A stretch of 64,000 bases of DNA from Deltaproteobacteria bacterium (GTDB lineage: Bacteria; Myxococcota; UBA727; VGSZ01). The position numbers and the translations under genes were made by a program. Of the stretch, positions 56,744 through 64,000 are shown piece by piece. The DNA lies in the NCBI GenBank assembly GCA_016177705.1, contig JACOUT010000022.1, forward strand, positions 43,047 through 107,046, written 5' to 3'. The first letter of the stretch is position 1. Each line of letters opens with the position of its first letter. The notes beneath the pieces are model-generated. The model was not told where the DNA came from and made no database searches. It saw only the letters and a list, made by a program, of their open reading frames with translations.

Positions 56744-59287
56744 ATGCCGCGCCAGTGCCTGTTGCCACCCGCCCTGCTGCTGCTGGTGAGCGTCGTCGGT
56801 GCGTGCCCGGTCGACCCGGCGGCGGAGGCTGACGCGGGTATCGCCGAGGGAGAGGGTGAAGGCGAGGGTGAGGGTGAGGGCGAGGGTGAGGGCGAGGGCG
56901 AGGGTGAAGGCGACTGCACGCCCGCGTGTGAGCAGGGAGCGGTCTGCGTGCACGGCGCGTGCGCGCCTGTCGCCTCGCTGTCATCGTTCAGCTTGGCGCA
57001 CGTCGACGTCGCCGCGTGCCTCGCCGCCGAGCACGCCGACGTCACCGGCGACGACCGCGGCGGTCTCGCCACCACGCGTGACGCCGTGCTCTACGCGGGC
57101 GACCTCGCCACCGCGCGCTTCGATCTCGACAACCCGCGCACCGCCGACGCGCTCGGCGGGCCGATCGACGGTCTGGTCTCCGACCTCGCCACCGGCGAAC
57201 TGTATTCACTCGCCGACGGCGGTGCGCCGCACCTCGCCTACGCCAGCGACACCATCGGCGAGCTGATCCCGCTCGATCCGATGACCGGCGCCGCCGCCGG
57301 CCCGGCGCTCGCGCTCTCCACCGCGATCGGCCCGCTCCCGTTCGATGGCACGCCGTCGGGCGTGTTCGCCGGCTTGGGGCGCGTCGCCATCCAAACACGG
57401 CTGTCGGGCGCCGGGCGCTCCTTGTTCCTCATCGACCTCGCCAGCGGCGACGTGTCGGAGCGGCCGGCGCCCGATCTCGGCGGCGCCACCGCCTGCGAGA
57501 GCTGGGCCGTCTGGGGCACGCTCGAGGTCATCGACGGCGACGACTGGCTGGTCACCGCCCGCAGCGATCGGCTGGTGCGCACCCGCGTCGCCGACGGACG
57601 AACCGAGGTGGTGCAGCTCTTCGACGACCTCGGCGACGTCTGCTCCTTCTCGGTCTCGCTGTTCGCCGCGCGTTGGGCGTTTCACCACGAGGGGGCAAGC
57701 CAGCTCGGCGCCTTCGGCGAGGCGGTCGGCTCCTGTGCCGCCTCCTTCTGCTTTGCCGACGACTGCACCTGTCCCGTCGAGGCGTCCGCCGACTGCGGCG
57801 GACGCTGCGCCGATCTGGCGAGCAACCCGAGCCACTGTGGCTCCTGCGGGGAGGCGTGCGCCGTCGGCGCCGTCTGCGTGCAGGGCGAGTGCGCCTGCCC
57901 CGACCGCGACGCGGTGCTGTGCCCGGACCTGGTCGATTCGTCGCAGCTCGTCTGTGCCACCACCGACACCGACGAGCAGCACTGCGGCGACTGCGACACG
58001 GTCTGCGATCGGCACGTGCCGTGTCGCTCGGGCCACTGCACGCCGCTGCCGCACACCTGCGGTGACGGCGTGCTCGAGGCGGGTGAGGACTGTGACGACG
58101 GCAACAGCGTCGGCGATGACGGCTGCCCTGCCGACTGTCTGGCGACGCCGTGCGGCGCGCTCGCGGTGTGCTTCGACGGCGACGCCTGTACGCTCGATCG
58201 TTGCGTCGATGCATCGACCGGCGCCTGTTCGTTCGACACCGCCACAGACGGCAGCGCATGCGACCTCGACGGCAGCACCGACACCGCCGACACCTGCCTG
58301 CTCGGCGAGTGCTCGCCGCCAGCTCCCGACCCTGCGCTCATGATGCTCGACCCGGCGGTGCTCGCCGATGAGGCGTTCTCGTTCCGCACCATCCACGATC
58401 GCCTCGCCGCCGACGGCGACGGCGCGGCGCTGTTCGAACAGTGGACGGCGACGATGGCAGTACCCCTGACCGTCAACGGCTTCACCGCCGAGGCGCGGCC
58501 CGAGTTCGCCGGCTTCGTCGCGAGCTTGCCGCGCGACGCCGGCGGCGCCCTCGACCTCGACCTCGCCGGCTTCAGCCCGGCGGCGTTCGTCCACCGCGTC
58601 GACCTGATGGGGCCGGGGCACTGCGGCGAGACGCGCGTGGTCTTCACCAAGGACACGGGGCGCACCGTGCGCAACGACCGCATGACCGTCATCGTCGAGA
58701 TGTCGGTCGCCGACGACGGCGCCGGCTGTGTCATCGCCGCGCAGCGCTGGGCGGAGCTGCGCTCGCTGCAAGGAGACGCGCTGCGCGCGGCGGCCGCGCA
58801 GCTCTGGCTCGAGCGCGCGCAGCCCGATCGCCTGGCGGCTTTCCGCACCAACGAGCTGGTGCGCGGCCCCTTCTGGGAGCTTCGCGAGTTCCACCTCGAG
58901 GCCGGCGTGCTCGTGCCCTCCGCGGTCAAGAACGCGCCCGCGTTTTCGCTGCAGACCGATCCGACGTTCCTCGCCTTCGTGCGCGACAACGCAGCGCTGT
59001 TCAACGGCGGCGGCCACAGCGGCGGGGTCTTTCCCGCTTCCTGGCTCGCGCCCAACAGCCGCGCCGACGGCAGCCGCATCGTCATCGGCGAGCTGGTGCC
59101 GAGCATGCCGGGGCTGGAGGCGAACCTGAACACCATGACCTGCGCCGGCTGCCACCTCACCGAGACCGGCACGGCGTTCCTCCACGTCGAGGAGGCGTCA
59201 CCCGGCCGTCGGGCCAAGCTCTCCCCGTTCCTGCGCGGCGAGTTGGCGTATCGCGCATCCTTCCTCGACAGCCTGATTGGACCGTGA
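56744..59287 (+). CDS. Mosaic lipoprotein with Cys-rich repeats and a C-terminal CxxCH
   Basis: An 847-residue lipoprotein. GGAGG precedes ATG at 56744; signal peptide with lipobox VSVVGAC. A Gly-Glu tract is followed by a Cys-rich loop (CTPACEQGAVCVHGAC). A beta-propeller-like region (about 90-330) and small Cys motifs of the CGSCGEAC and CGDGVLEAGEDCDDGN type (DUF4215-like, about 439-465) come next. The C-terminal third (about 525-847) is an alpha/beta domain ending with TCAGCHLTETG near residue 800. That is a single haem c site, perhaps making a lipoprotein cytochrome or a thiol site. Its stop overlaps or abuts the next lipoprotein gene. Confidence 0.82.
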   Translation: MPRQCLLPPALLLLVSVVGACPVDPAAEADAGIAEGEGEGEGEGEGEGEGEGEGEGDCTPACEQGAVCVHGACAPVASLSSFSLAHVDVAACLAAEHADVTGDDRGGLATTRDAVLYAGDLATARFDLDNPRTADALGGPIDGLVSDLATGELYSLADGGAPHLAYASDTIGELIPLDPMTGAAAGPALALSTAIGPLPFDGTPSGVFAGLGRVAIQTRLSGAGRSLFLIDLASGDVSERPAPDLGGATACESWAVWGTLEVIDGDDWLVTARSDRLVRTRVADGRTEVVQLFDDLGDVCSFSVSLFAARWAFHHEGASQLGAFGEAVGSCAASFCFADDCTCPVEASADCGGRCADLASNPSHCGSCGEACAVGAVCVQGECACPDRDAVLCPDLVDSSQLVCATTDTDEQHCGDCDTVCDRHVPCRSGHCTPLPHTCGDGVLEAGEDCDDGNSVGDDGCPADCLATPCGALAVCFDGDACTLDRCVDASTGACSFDTATDGSACDLDGSTDTADTCLLGECSPPAPDPALMMLDPAVLADEAFSFRTIHDRLAADGDGAALFEQWTATMAVPLTVNGFTAEARPEFAGFVASLPRDAGGALDLDLAGFSPAAFVHRVDLMGPGHCGETRVVFTKDTGRTVRNDRMTVIVEMSVADDGAGCVIAAQRWAELRSLQGDALRAAAAQLWLERAQPDRLAAFRTNELVRGPFWELREFHLEAGVLVPSAVKNAPAFSLQTDPTFLAFVRDNAALFNGGGHSGGVFPASWLAPNSRADGSRIVIGELVPSMPGLEANLNTMTCAGCHLTETGTAFLHVEEASPGRRAKLSPFLRGELAYRASFLDSLIGP
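56846..56911 (+). repeat. (Gly-Glu)n coding minisatellite
   Basis: About 66 nt of GAGGGY/GAAGGY units encoding 11 Gly-Glu pairs right after the signal peptide. Oriented oppositely to the tract at 56309-56437. Confidence 0.85.
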
Positions 59288-59289
59288 CC

Positions 59290-60969
59290 ATGCAACGCGC
59301 TCTCCCGCTGCTCGTGTGTGCCTTCGCCCTGTGGGGGCAGCCGGGGTGCAGCGGCTGCACCGGGGAGGGCGAAGGCGAGGGCGAGGGTGAGGGCGAGGGT
59401 GAGGGCGAGGGTGAGGGCGAGGGTGAGGGCGAGGGTGAGGGCGAGGGCGAGGGCGAAGGTGAGGGGGAGCTCGGCAATTGCGCGAGCCCGTTCACCGCGT
59501 CGCTCGGTGCCAACGTGGGCACGATCGAGGCCGGCAGTGGGCCGACCACCGGCACTTGCTTCGATGACCTCGGCACCGAGCACGTCTGGCGCTACTCCAC
59601 CACGGAGCCGAACGCGCGGCTGCGCCTCGCGCTCGCCAACGTGGAGTTCACCTTCGACGCCGACCTCTACGTGCGCCGCGCATGCGACGCCTCGGCGTCC
59701 GAGATCGCGTGCGAGGCGCACGGCGGCGGCGAGCTAGTGCTGCTCGACGTCCCGGTCGCCGGCACCGAGCTGTTCGTCTTCGTCGACGCCTTCGACGTGG
59801 ATCAGGCCGGCAGCTACTCGTTGGTGGTCGAGGAGCAGGTGCTCATCCCCACTGGCGATACCTGCGACCCCGCCGACCCCGTCCGCATCTGCGACCCCGC
59901 CGTCGACCTGTGTCACCAGGCCGTGTGCACCGCGGCCGACGTCGCCATGTGCGACGACGCGCCCACGGCCACGAGCGGTGTCACCTCCACCGTCACGGTC
60001 GGGCCGCCCGTGTTCGACACCAGCGACTGCGCGGTCGCGTCGGCCGTGAACCAAGCGGTGCTCGACTACACAACCGGCGCCGCGGTCTCGGTGGTGCGCG
60101 CCGAAGTCGTCGCGCCGAGCCCGGCGCCCTACGGCCTCGCGGTGCAGGTGCGCGACACCTGCGCCGACGACGGCAGCACGCGCGGCTGCGGCGTGCCCGA
60201 CGCCGTGCGTGTCGCGGTGTCGCCAGCGACCACCATGACCTTCGTCGTCGCCACCGGCGAGCCGGCGCTGACAACACTCGAGGTGCGCATCACGGAGACG
60301 CCGCGCGTGGACCTCGCCCCAGGCGCTGCCTGCGATCCGGCCGCCGCCGGTATCACCGAGCTGTGCACGGACGGCACGCTGTGCCTCGGCGGCCCGACGC
60401 CGCGCGCCTTCACCTGCGCCACCCGCACGCTGATCGGCACCGCCGGCGCGCCGTGCATCCTTGGCGCGACCGACGCGGTCTGCGACCTCGCGGCGCAGCT
60501 CGTGTGTGACGACGCCAGCGACACCTGCCTCGTCGCCACGGGCGCTCTGAGTGGCTCCTTCGACGGCACCGTGACGGCCGCCGATCCGACCTCGAGCGGC
60601 CGCCCGAGGAACAACTGCGAAGCGCCCGAGAGCACCGCGCCGATCCACTTCGACCGCTATCGCTTGCTGAACCTCGGCGCCACCGCCGCGCAGGTGACGG
60701 TCGACACCGATCGGAGCGGTGGCTGTTCGGGGGACGACTCTTTCCTCGGTGGCTACCTCGGCGACTTCTTGCCGGCGAACGTCATGGCGCAATGCGGTGA
60801 CAGCGACGACGACGGCGGCATCGGGCCGTATTGCAGCCGGATGAGCTTCAGCATTCCGGCGGCGACGGCAGCGGACGTGGTGGTGTGGCCGTACGCTGCG
60901 GCCGACACCAACCTCGGCTACCGGCTGCACTACGCGTCGACCCAGCCCATCTTCGTCATCTCGCCCTGA
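59290..60969 (+). CDS. GEGEG-linker lipoprotein with Cys-rich domains
   Basis: A 559-residue lipoprotein. Signal peptide MQRALPLLVCAFALWGQPGC, then CSGC and a Gly-Glu tract of about 18 pairs. The mature part has a beta-sandwich resembling bacterial pre-peptidase C-terminal domains (about 60-180, HVWRYSTTEPNARLRLALAN, then VFVDAFDVDQAGSYSLVVEE). Further Cys-paired modules follow (GDTCDPADPVRICDPAVDLC). ATG at 59290 is preferred; GTG at 59284 would share GTGA with the upstream stop. It is probably in one operon with the mosaic lipoprotein. Confidence 0.78.
   Translation: MQRALPLLVCAFALWGQPGCSGCTGEGEGEGEGEGEGEGEGEGEGEGEGEGEGEGEGEGELGNCASPFTASLGANVGTIEAGSGPTTGTCFDDLGTEHVWRYSTTEPNARLRLALANVEFTFDADLYVRRACDASASEIACEAHGGGELVLLDVPVAGTELFVFVDAFDVDQAGSYSLVVEEQVLIPTGDTCDPADPVRICDPAVDLCHQAVCTAADVAMCDDAPTATSGVTSTVTVGPPVFDTSDCAVASAVNQAVLDYTTGAAVSVVRAEVVAPSPAPYGLAVQVRDTCADDGSTRGCGVPDAVRVAVSPATTMTFVVATGEPALTTLEVRITETPRVDLAPGAACDPAAAGITELCTDGTLCLGGPTPRAFTCATRTLIGTAGAPCILGATDAVCDLAAQLVCDDASDTCLVATGALSGSFDGTVTAADPTSSGRPRNNCEAPESTAPIHFDRYRLLNLGATAAQVTVDTDRSGGCSGDDSFLGGYLGDFLPANVMAQCGDSDDDGGIGPYCSRMSFSIPAATAADVVVWPYAAADTNLGYRLHYASTQPIFVISP
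59362..59469 (+). repeat. (Gly-Glu)n coding minisatellite
   Basis: About 108 nt of six-base units encoding 18 Gly-Glu pairs. It is in direct orientation with the array at 56846-56911, 2.5 kb upstream, so recombination between them would fuse or delete the intervening gene. Confidence 0.88.
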
Positions 60970-61032
60970 TACACCGCCGACATCCAGTGCCCGTGACCGG
61001 CGCTCGACGTCAGGCCGCAGCGCATCGACCGC

Positions 61033-62046
61033 TCACGGCAGCGCGTCGCGGCAGCCGCCGCTCCAGTTCGCCGAGCAGTCGTAGACCTCGACCAGCGGCT
61101 CGACGATCGCCTCCGGCCAATGGATGCGCGCGGCGGTCCAGACGTGGTGCGGCGCCAGGTCCTCGATGTCGATGACGATCAGCTTGCCGGCGACGTTGAT
61201 GATGACGCGCCCGTCGCTATCGGCGCTGCCGGCGCTGCTCCAGTGCTCGACCAACACCGTGTAGACGCCGGCCTCGAGGCCGTCGAGCAGGATGTTCTCG
61301 GGGCCGAACGAACCGAGCCAGTCGACGTCCTTCCTCGGGTCGTCCGCGCTCTCGCCGGCTACGCCCCAGTCCGGCCGCGTGCTGACGCAACTCGTCCACG
61401 TGCAGTCGGTGGCGTTGTCGTTGAGCGCGCCACCGGGCTTGACGAGGTGCAGCTCCCAATCAGCGCCACCGGCGTCCCACACGGTGGTGACGCGCAGATC
61501 CGCGTCGGCGCAGTCGGTGGTCACGACCTCGGTGACCAGGGTGGTGGCGCAGCTCGCGTTGGTGAAGACGCGCTTGACCACGTTCTCGCCGCAGAACACG
61601 GGCAGCGTGATGGCGTAGCTGCCGCCGGCGCCGAGCGGGATCTCGCCCGCGATCTCCTCCTCGTTGCGACCACGCACATAGAACTCGGCGGCGAGCGCGC
61701 CGCTCGCGGTGCCGGCGAACGCGAACGCGGTCACCGCGCCGGCCTCGATCAGCGCGTCGGCCGGCGTCACCGTCGGGCAGCCGGTACCGTCGTCGTGCAC
61801 GCCCGGCTCTTCGATACCCGGCGCCGGGTCGAGCACGGGCCGGTCGTCGGGCGGCGGCTCGGGGTCGTTCGGATCGGCGGGATCGTCGGGCGGCGCCTCG
61901 TCCTCACCGTCGTCCCACCCTTCGGGCTCGGGGACCACCACCGGCTCCGGCGTCGGCGGCGCTTCGGGCGCGTCGCAGGCGAGCACGAGCAGGACGGACG
62001 AGAGCAGCGAGCTGGCGAGCGCTAGGGTGCGGCTGGACCGGCGCAT
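61033..62046 (-). CDS. Lipoprotein with YfaP/DUF2135-like domain
   Basis: A 337-residue lipoprotein: GGGGAGGTC before ATG at 62046, lipobox LLVLAC (Cys 24), then a Pro/Asp-rich linker (DEAPPDDPADPNDPEPPP). The C-terminal half resembles DUF2135/YfaP: VTTVWDAGGADWELHLVKPGG, then DCTWTSC, STRPDWGVAGESADDPRKDV, SFGPENILLDG and VYTVLVEHWSSAG. This domain in myxobacteria is found on secreted or surface proteins and may bind metal or sugar. It follows the second SGNH gene on the same strand, 114 nt away, with an inverted repeat in the gap. Confidence 0.78.
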   Translation of the reverse strand: MRRSSRTLALASSLLSSVLLVLACDAPEAPPTPEPVVVPEPEGWDDGEDEAPPDDPADPNDPEPPPDDRPVLDPAPGIEEPGVHDDGTGCPTVTPADALIEAGAVTAFAFAGTASGALAAEFYVRGRNEEEIAGEIPLGAGGSYAITLPVFCGENVVKRVFTNASCATTLVTEVVTTDCADADLRVTTVWDAGGADWELHLVKPGGALNDNATDCTWTSCVSTRPDWGVAGESADDPRKDVDWLGSFGPENILLDGLEAGVYTVLVEHWSSAGSADSDGRVIINVAGKLIVIDIEDLAPHHVWTAARIHWPEAIVEPLVEVYDCSANWSGGCRDALP

Positions 62047-62057
62047 GCGACCTCCCC

Positions 62058-62070
62058 GGCCCCGGGGGCC
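62058..62070. promoter_or_regulatory. GC-rich hairpin upstream of a Shine-Dalgarno
   Basis: GGCCCC and GGGGCC around one G form a 6-bp palindrome immediately before the GGGGAGGTC ribosome-binding site of the lipoprotein starting at 62046. It could limit ribosome access. Confidence 0.35.
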
Positions 62071-62071
62071 A

Positions 62072-62094
62072 CCTACATTGTCGGATGATGTAGG
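62072..62094. promoter_or_regulatory. CCTACAT-N9-ATGTAGG inverted repeat with shared 13-mer
   Basis: A perfect 7-bp inverted repeat upstream of the lipoprotein at 61033-62046. Read on the minus strand it contains GCCTACATCATCC, identical over 13 nt to the element at 39671-39683 before the protease-like operon. The heptamers are the same but in opposite order at the two sites. A common regulator is a reasonable guess. Confidence 0.42.
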
Positions 62095-62160
62095 CCTTCG
62101 GTTGCGTGCGACCCGGCCGCGGGCGGAACCCTGCTTCTGATCCGTCGTTGCCGCGGGCCG

Positions 62161-63291
62161 CTACTCGTCGACCACGGCCATGAACAGGTCGGTCAAGACG
62201 GCATGCCCGACCGGGTTCGGGTGGATGCAGCTCAGGTCGAACCAGCGCTCGGCGTCGGCGCCGCGGTAGCAGCCGTTCGCCGGATCGTCGTGGTGAAAGC
62301 CGTGGCCGCAGAACGACTCGAGCACGAACACCAGATCGCTGTCGGTCTCGACCGCGATCGCCAGGTACTGCTCCATCATCCACACCACCAGGTCGGCGAG
62401 CGCGCGCGGATCCTCCCAAGGGCGATCGAAGCCGGCGGCGGCGGCGGCGGGGCAGCTCGCGACGTCGCCGGTGGCGTCGGTGAACTCGAAGTTGTTGGTG
62501 AAGACGACGTGCACGCCGCCGGGAAAGATCGCGGGGTCCTTGAGCAGCTCGATGGCGTCGCGCAGCCGCGCCACGATGGCGGCGACGTCGGCGGTGACGT
62601 CGGCCACGGGCCGCCCCTCGGCGCCGTCCTTGGTGAAGGCGGCGATGTCGTTGCCGCCCATGGTCATCACCACCAGCGTCTTCTGATCACGCACGCTCTC
62701 GGGGAAGCAGTCGAAGATCTGCGAGTTGTCCTCGAGCAGATCATCGGTGCGCGCGCCCCACTTGGCGCAGCTCCAGAAGTCGCCCGACTGCTTGACGAGC
62801 GCGGTGCCGCTCGCCGGGTTCCATGAGCGCCACAGCGCGCCCGGCGCCTCGAGGCCGAAGCGCTCGGCGAGCCGGTCGGCGAGCAGGCCGCGATAGGTCT
62901 CGCTCGACGAGCTGGGCGGCGTGCCGACCGTGACCGAGTCGCCGAGGAAGACCACGCGCTCGATGCCCTCGATCTCCTGCTGGTTGGTGCCCGCGCAGTG
63001 GCTGCCGATGACGGGCGCGTACGGCGTGTAGTCGGGCGACGCGCCGGTGTCGCTCTCGATGCCGGCGAAGCACTCCTCGAAGGTCGGGTGCGTCTCGACC
63101 GGCGGCTGCTCTACGACGTCGGCGGGCACGACCGGCAGCGCGGCGGCGCCGCTTCCGGTGGTCGACCAGGCCGACGACGCGGGCGCGTCCTCGACCGGCG
63201 GGCGGTGCGCCGTCGGCGTCGGGCCGCGCAGCGGTTCGGCGTTGCAGGAGACCAGCACGACGACGACGGGCAGCAGGGCGGCTCGCGACAT
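62161..63291 (-). CDS. SGNH/GDSL-type hydrolase lipoprotein
   Basis: A 376-residue lipoprotein hydrolase. Lipobox VVVLVSC (Cys 16), Pro/Ala-rich linker to about residue 70. Block I is VVFLGDSVTVGT (Ser 119). The block III Asn is in MTMGGNDIAAF, and the block V Asp/His are in DLSCIHPNPVGHAVL. Extra Cys residues (WSCAKWG, FDCFPESV, ESFCGHGFHHDD) suggest disulfides. By family it is a secreted esterase, lipase or acetyl-sugar hydrolase. ATG at 63291 lies before the signal peptide. It is the second SGNH enzyme of the window and differs from the first by being exported. Confidence 0.87.
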   Translation of the reverse strand: MSRAALLPVVVVLVSCNAEPLRGPTPTAHRPPVEDAPASSAWSTTGSGAAALPVVPADVVEQPPVETHPTFEECFAGIESDTGASPDYTPYAPVIGSHCAGTNQQEIEGIERVVFLGDSVTVGTPPSSSSETYRGLLADRLAERFGLEAPGALWRSWNPASGTALVKQSGDFWSCAKWGARTDDLLEDNSQIFDCFPESVRDQKTLVVMTMGGNDIAAFTKDGAEGRPVADVTADVAAIVARLRDAIELLKDPAIFPGGVHVVFTNNFEFTDATGDVASCPAAAAAGFDRPWEDPRALADLVVWMMEQYLAIAVETDSDLVFVLESFCGHGFHHDDPANGCYRGADAERWFDLSCIHPNPVGHAVLTDLFMAVVDE

Positions 63292-63408
63292 GACCGTCAC
63301 CCTTGACTGTTCCCGGGTGAGCGTCAACCGCTCGGCCCGAGCTTGTGAACGCGGCTGCGTCGGACGCACAATGGCGCCCTCGCGCGAAAGACGCGCAGGG
63401 AGGATCGC

Positions 63409-63600
63409 ATGGCGAAGGGCGAAGCAGCGGGCGGATCGGACCTGGCGACGGCGGCCAACATCGCCAAGGAGCTCGGCGTCTCCGACGGCAAGGTCAAGAA
63501 GGCGATCGCCGAGCTGAAGCTCGCGCCCGACGCCAAGAAGGGGGTCTGCTGCTACTACGGCCCCGCGGCGAAGAAGAAGATCGCCGCGGCGCTGAAGTAG
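63409..63600 (+). CDS. Small HTH-like basic protein
   Basis: A 63-residue protein: AGGGAGGA before ATG at 63409 shows it is translated. Residues 10-45 (ATAANIAKELGVSDGKVKKA) read like a helix-turn-helix with GVS at the turn, followed by a small wing-like part (KGVCCYYGPAAKKKI). It is Lys-rich and has a CC pair. It may be a DNA-binding regulator or nucleoid-associated protein; no partner gene is adjacent. It is convergent with the Gly-rich gene running off the window. Confidence 0.68.
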   Translation: MAKGEAAGGSDLATAANIAKELGVSDGKVKKAIAELKLAPDAKKGVCCYYGPAAKKKIAAALK

Positions 63601-63643
63601 CGGCGGCAGCGACGCGCTTTCGCCGCTCGTGCGGCCGCGCCGC

Positions 63644-64000
63644 TCACGGCGCGGCGCAGCTCGTCGCAGGCAGCGTCGTGACAGCGCCCGCGCCTGCACA
63701 GTCGAGGCTGCGCAACACCACGACGCCGGCGCCACCGCCGCCGCCGCCGCCGCCGGCGTTGATGCTGTAGCCGCCCTCGCCCGGCGTGGTGGCGCCGCCG
63801 CTGCCGCCGTTGCCGCCGCCGTCGTAGCCGCCGGCACCGCCGGCACCGCCTCCGGCGGCCGAGCCGTCGACGCCATCGGTGGCGGCGAGGTCATCGCCGC
63901 CACCGCCGCCGCCGCCGCCCGCGGCCGCGAGCACTGGCGCGCCGCTGACGGCCAGCGCCGCCGCCTCGACGATGAGCAAGCCGCCCGCGCCGCCGCCGCC
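63644..64000 (-). CDS. C-terminal part of a Gly-rich surface protein (runs off the window)
   Basis: An open frame of at least 118 codons, with no start inside the window. The stretch LIVEAAALAVSGAPVLAAAG followed by an eight-Gly loop, and later GGGGGGGGAGVVVLRSLDC, repeats the Gly-rich layout of the protein at 6213-12443. It ends TTLPATSCAAP without a membrane anchor, so it is either secreted or held by other parts upstream. The true start lies beyond 64000. Confidence 0.7.
   Translation of the reverse strand, partial: GGGGAGGLLIVEAAALAVSGAPVLAAAGGGGGGGGDDLAATDGVDGSAAGGGAGGAGGYDGGGNGGSGGATTPGEGGYSINAGGGGGGGGAGVVVLRSLDCAGAGAVTTLPATSCAAP

Overview
The window is very GC-rich (roughly 70 percent or more), densely coded chromosomal DNA. 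It points to a myxobacterium or a close relative (Myxococcota). The signs are two surface proteins ending in MYXO-CTERM-like tails (CGC, a membrane helix, then Arg-rich end), many lipoproteins with long Gly-Glu (GEGEG) linkers, two Ser/Thr kinases with a periplasmic PEGA-like tail, a sigma-54 activator fused to a STAND/TPR module, and caspase-like and FIST-domain signalling proteins. I found no rRNA, tRNA, insertion sequence, prophage or CRISPR array.

Layout. 77-2929: a macrolide-type glycosyltransferase, a DUF1801 protein and a membrane protein. 3116-6112: korAB, 2-oxoglutarate:ferredoxin oxidoreductase. 6213-17000: a four-gene operon with 4-nt stop/start overlaps, encoding a 2076-residue Gly-rich/Ig-like/PKD surface protein, a PEGA protein, a Kelch-like lipoprotein and a PEGA-tailed Ser/Thr kinase. 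17107-17657: a ribbon-helix-helix/MazF toxin-antitoxin pair. 17721-24962: a repeat lipoprotein, the STAND-TPR-sigma54 regulator, a small Cys-rich lipoprotein and a CCA-adding enzyme. 25178-28717: PAP2 phosphatase, lipoprotein cytochrome c, two small unknown genes (one with its ribosome-binding site in a hairpin) and an orphan branched-chain-type binding protein. 28761-31700: a second PEGA kinase, divergent from a TPR-like protein whose membrane tail matches that of the PEGA protein in the first kinase operon.

31785-39625: a lipoprotein and proB, then three opposite-strand lipoproteins, then proA translationally coupled to aspartate kinase. ProB and proA, usually adjacent, are therefore split. 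39794-45706: a tightly overlapped operon behind a CRP-like site, with a protease-like MYXO-CTERM protein (degenerate HExxH), a HAD hydrolase, a lipoprotein and a caspase-like peptidase. 45716-48990: a FabH-type ketoacyl synthase, a stand-alone zinc-free-type S14 with a terminator, and class I fumarase. 48991-55423: a receiver, two small lipoproteins, an SGNH hydrolase and a FIST sensor / histidine kinase / receiver / receiver-GGDEF cassette for c-di-GMP signalling. 55547-63291: a lipoprotein cluster that includes a lysyl-oxidase-like protein lacking the copper histidines and a second SGNH hydrolase. The right end has a small HTH-like gene and the C-terminus of another Gly-rich surface protein.

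The main theme is sensing and building the cell surface. Central metabolism (korAB, proline/aspartate, fumarase) is interleaved with envelope lipoproteins and the kinases and regulators likely to control them. Assignments rest on motifs read by eye; family names were not checked by database search.
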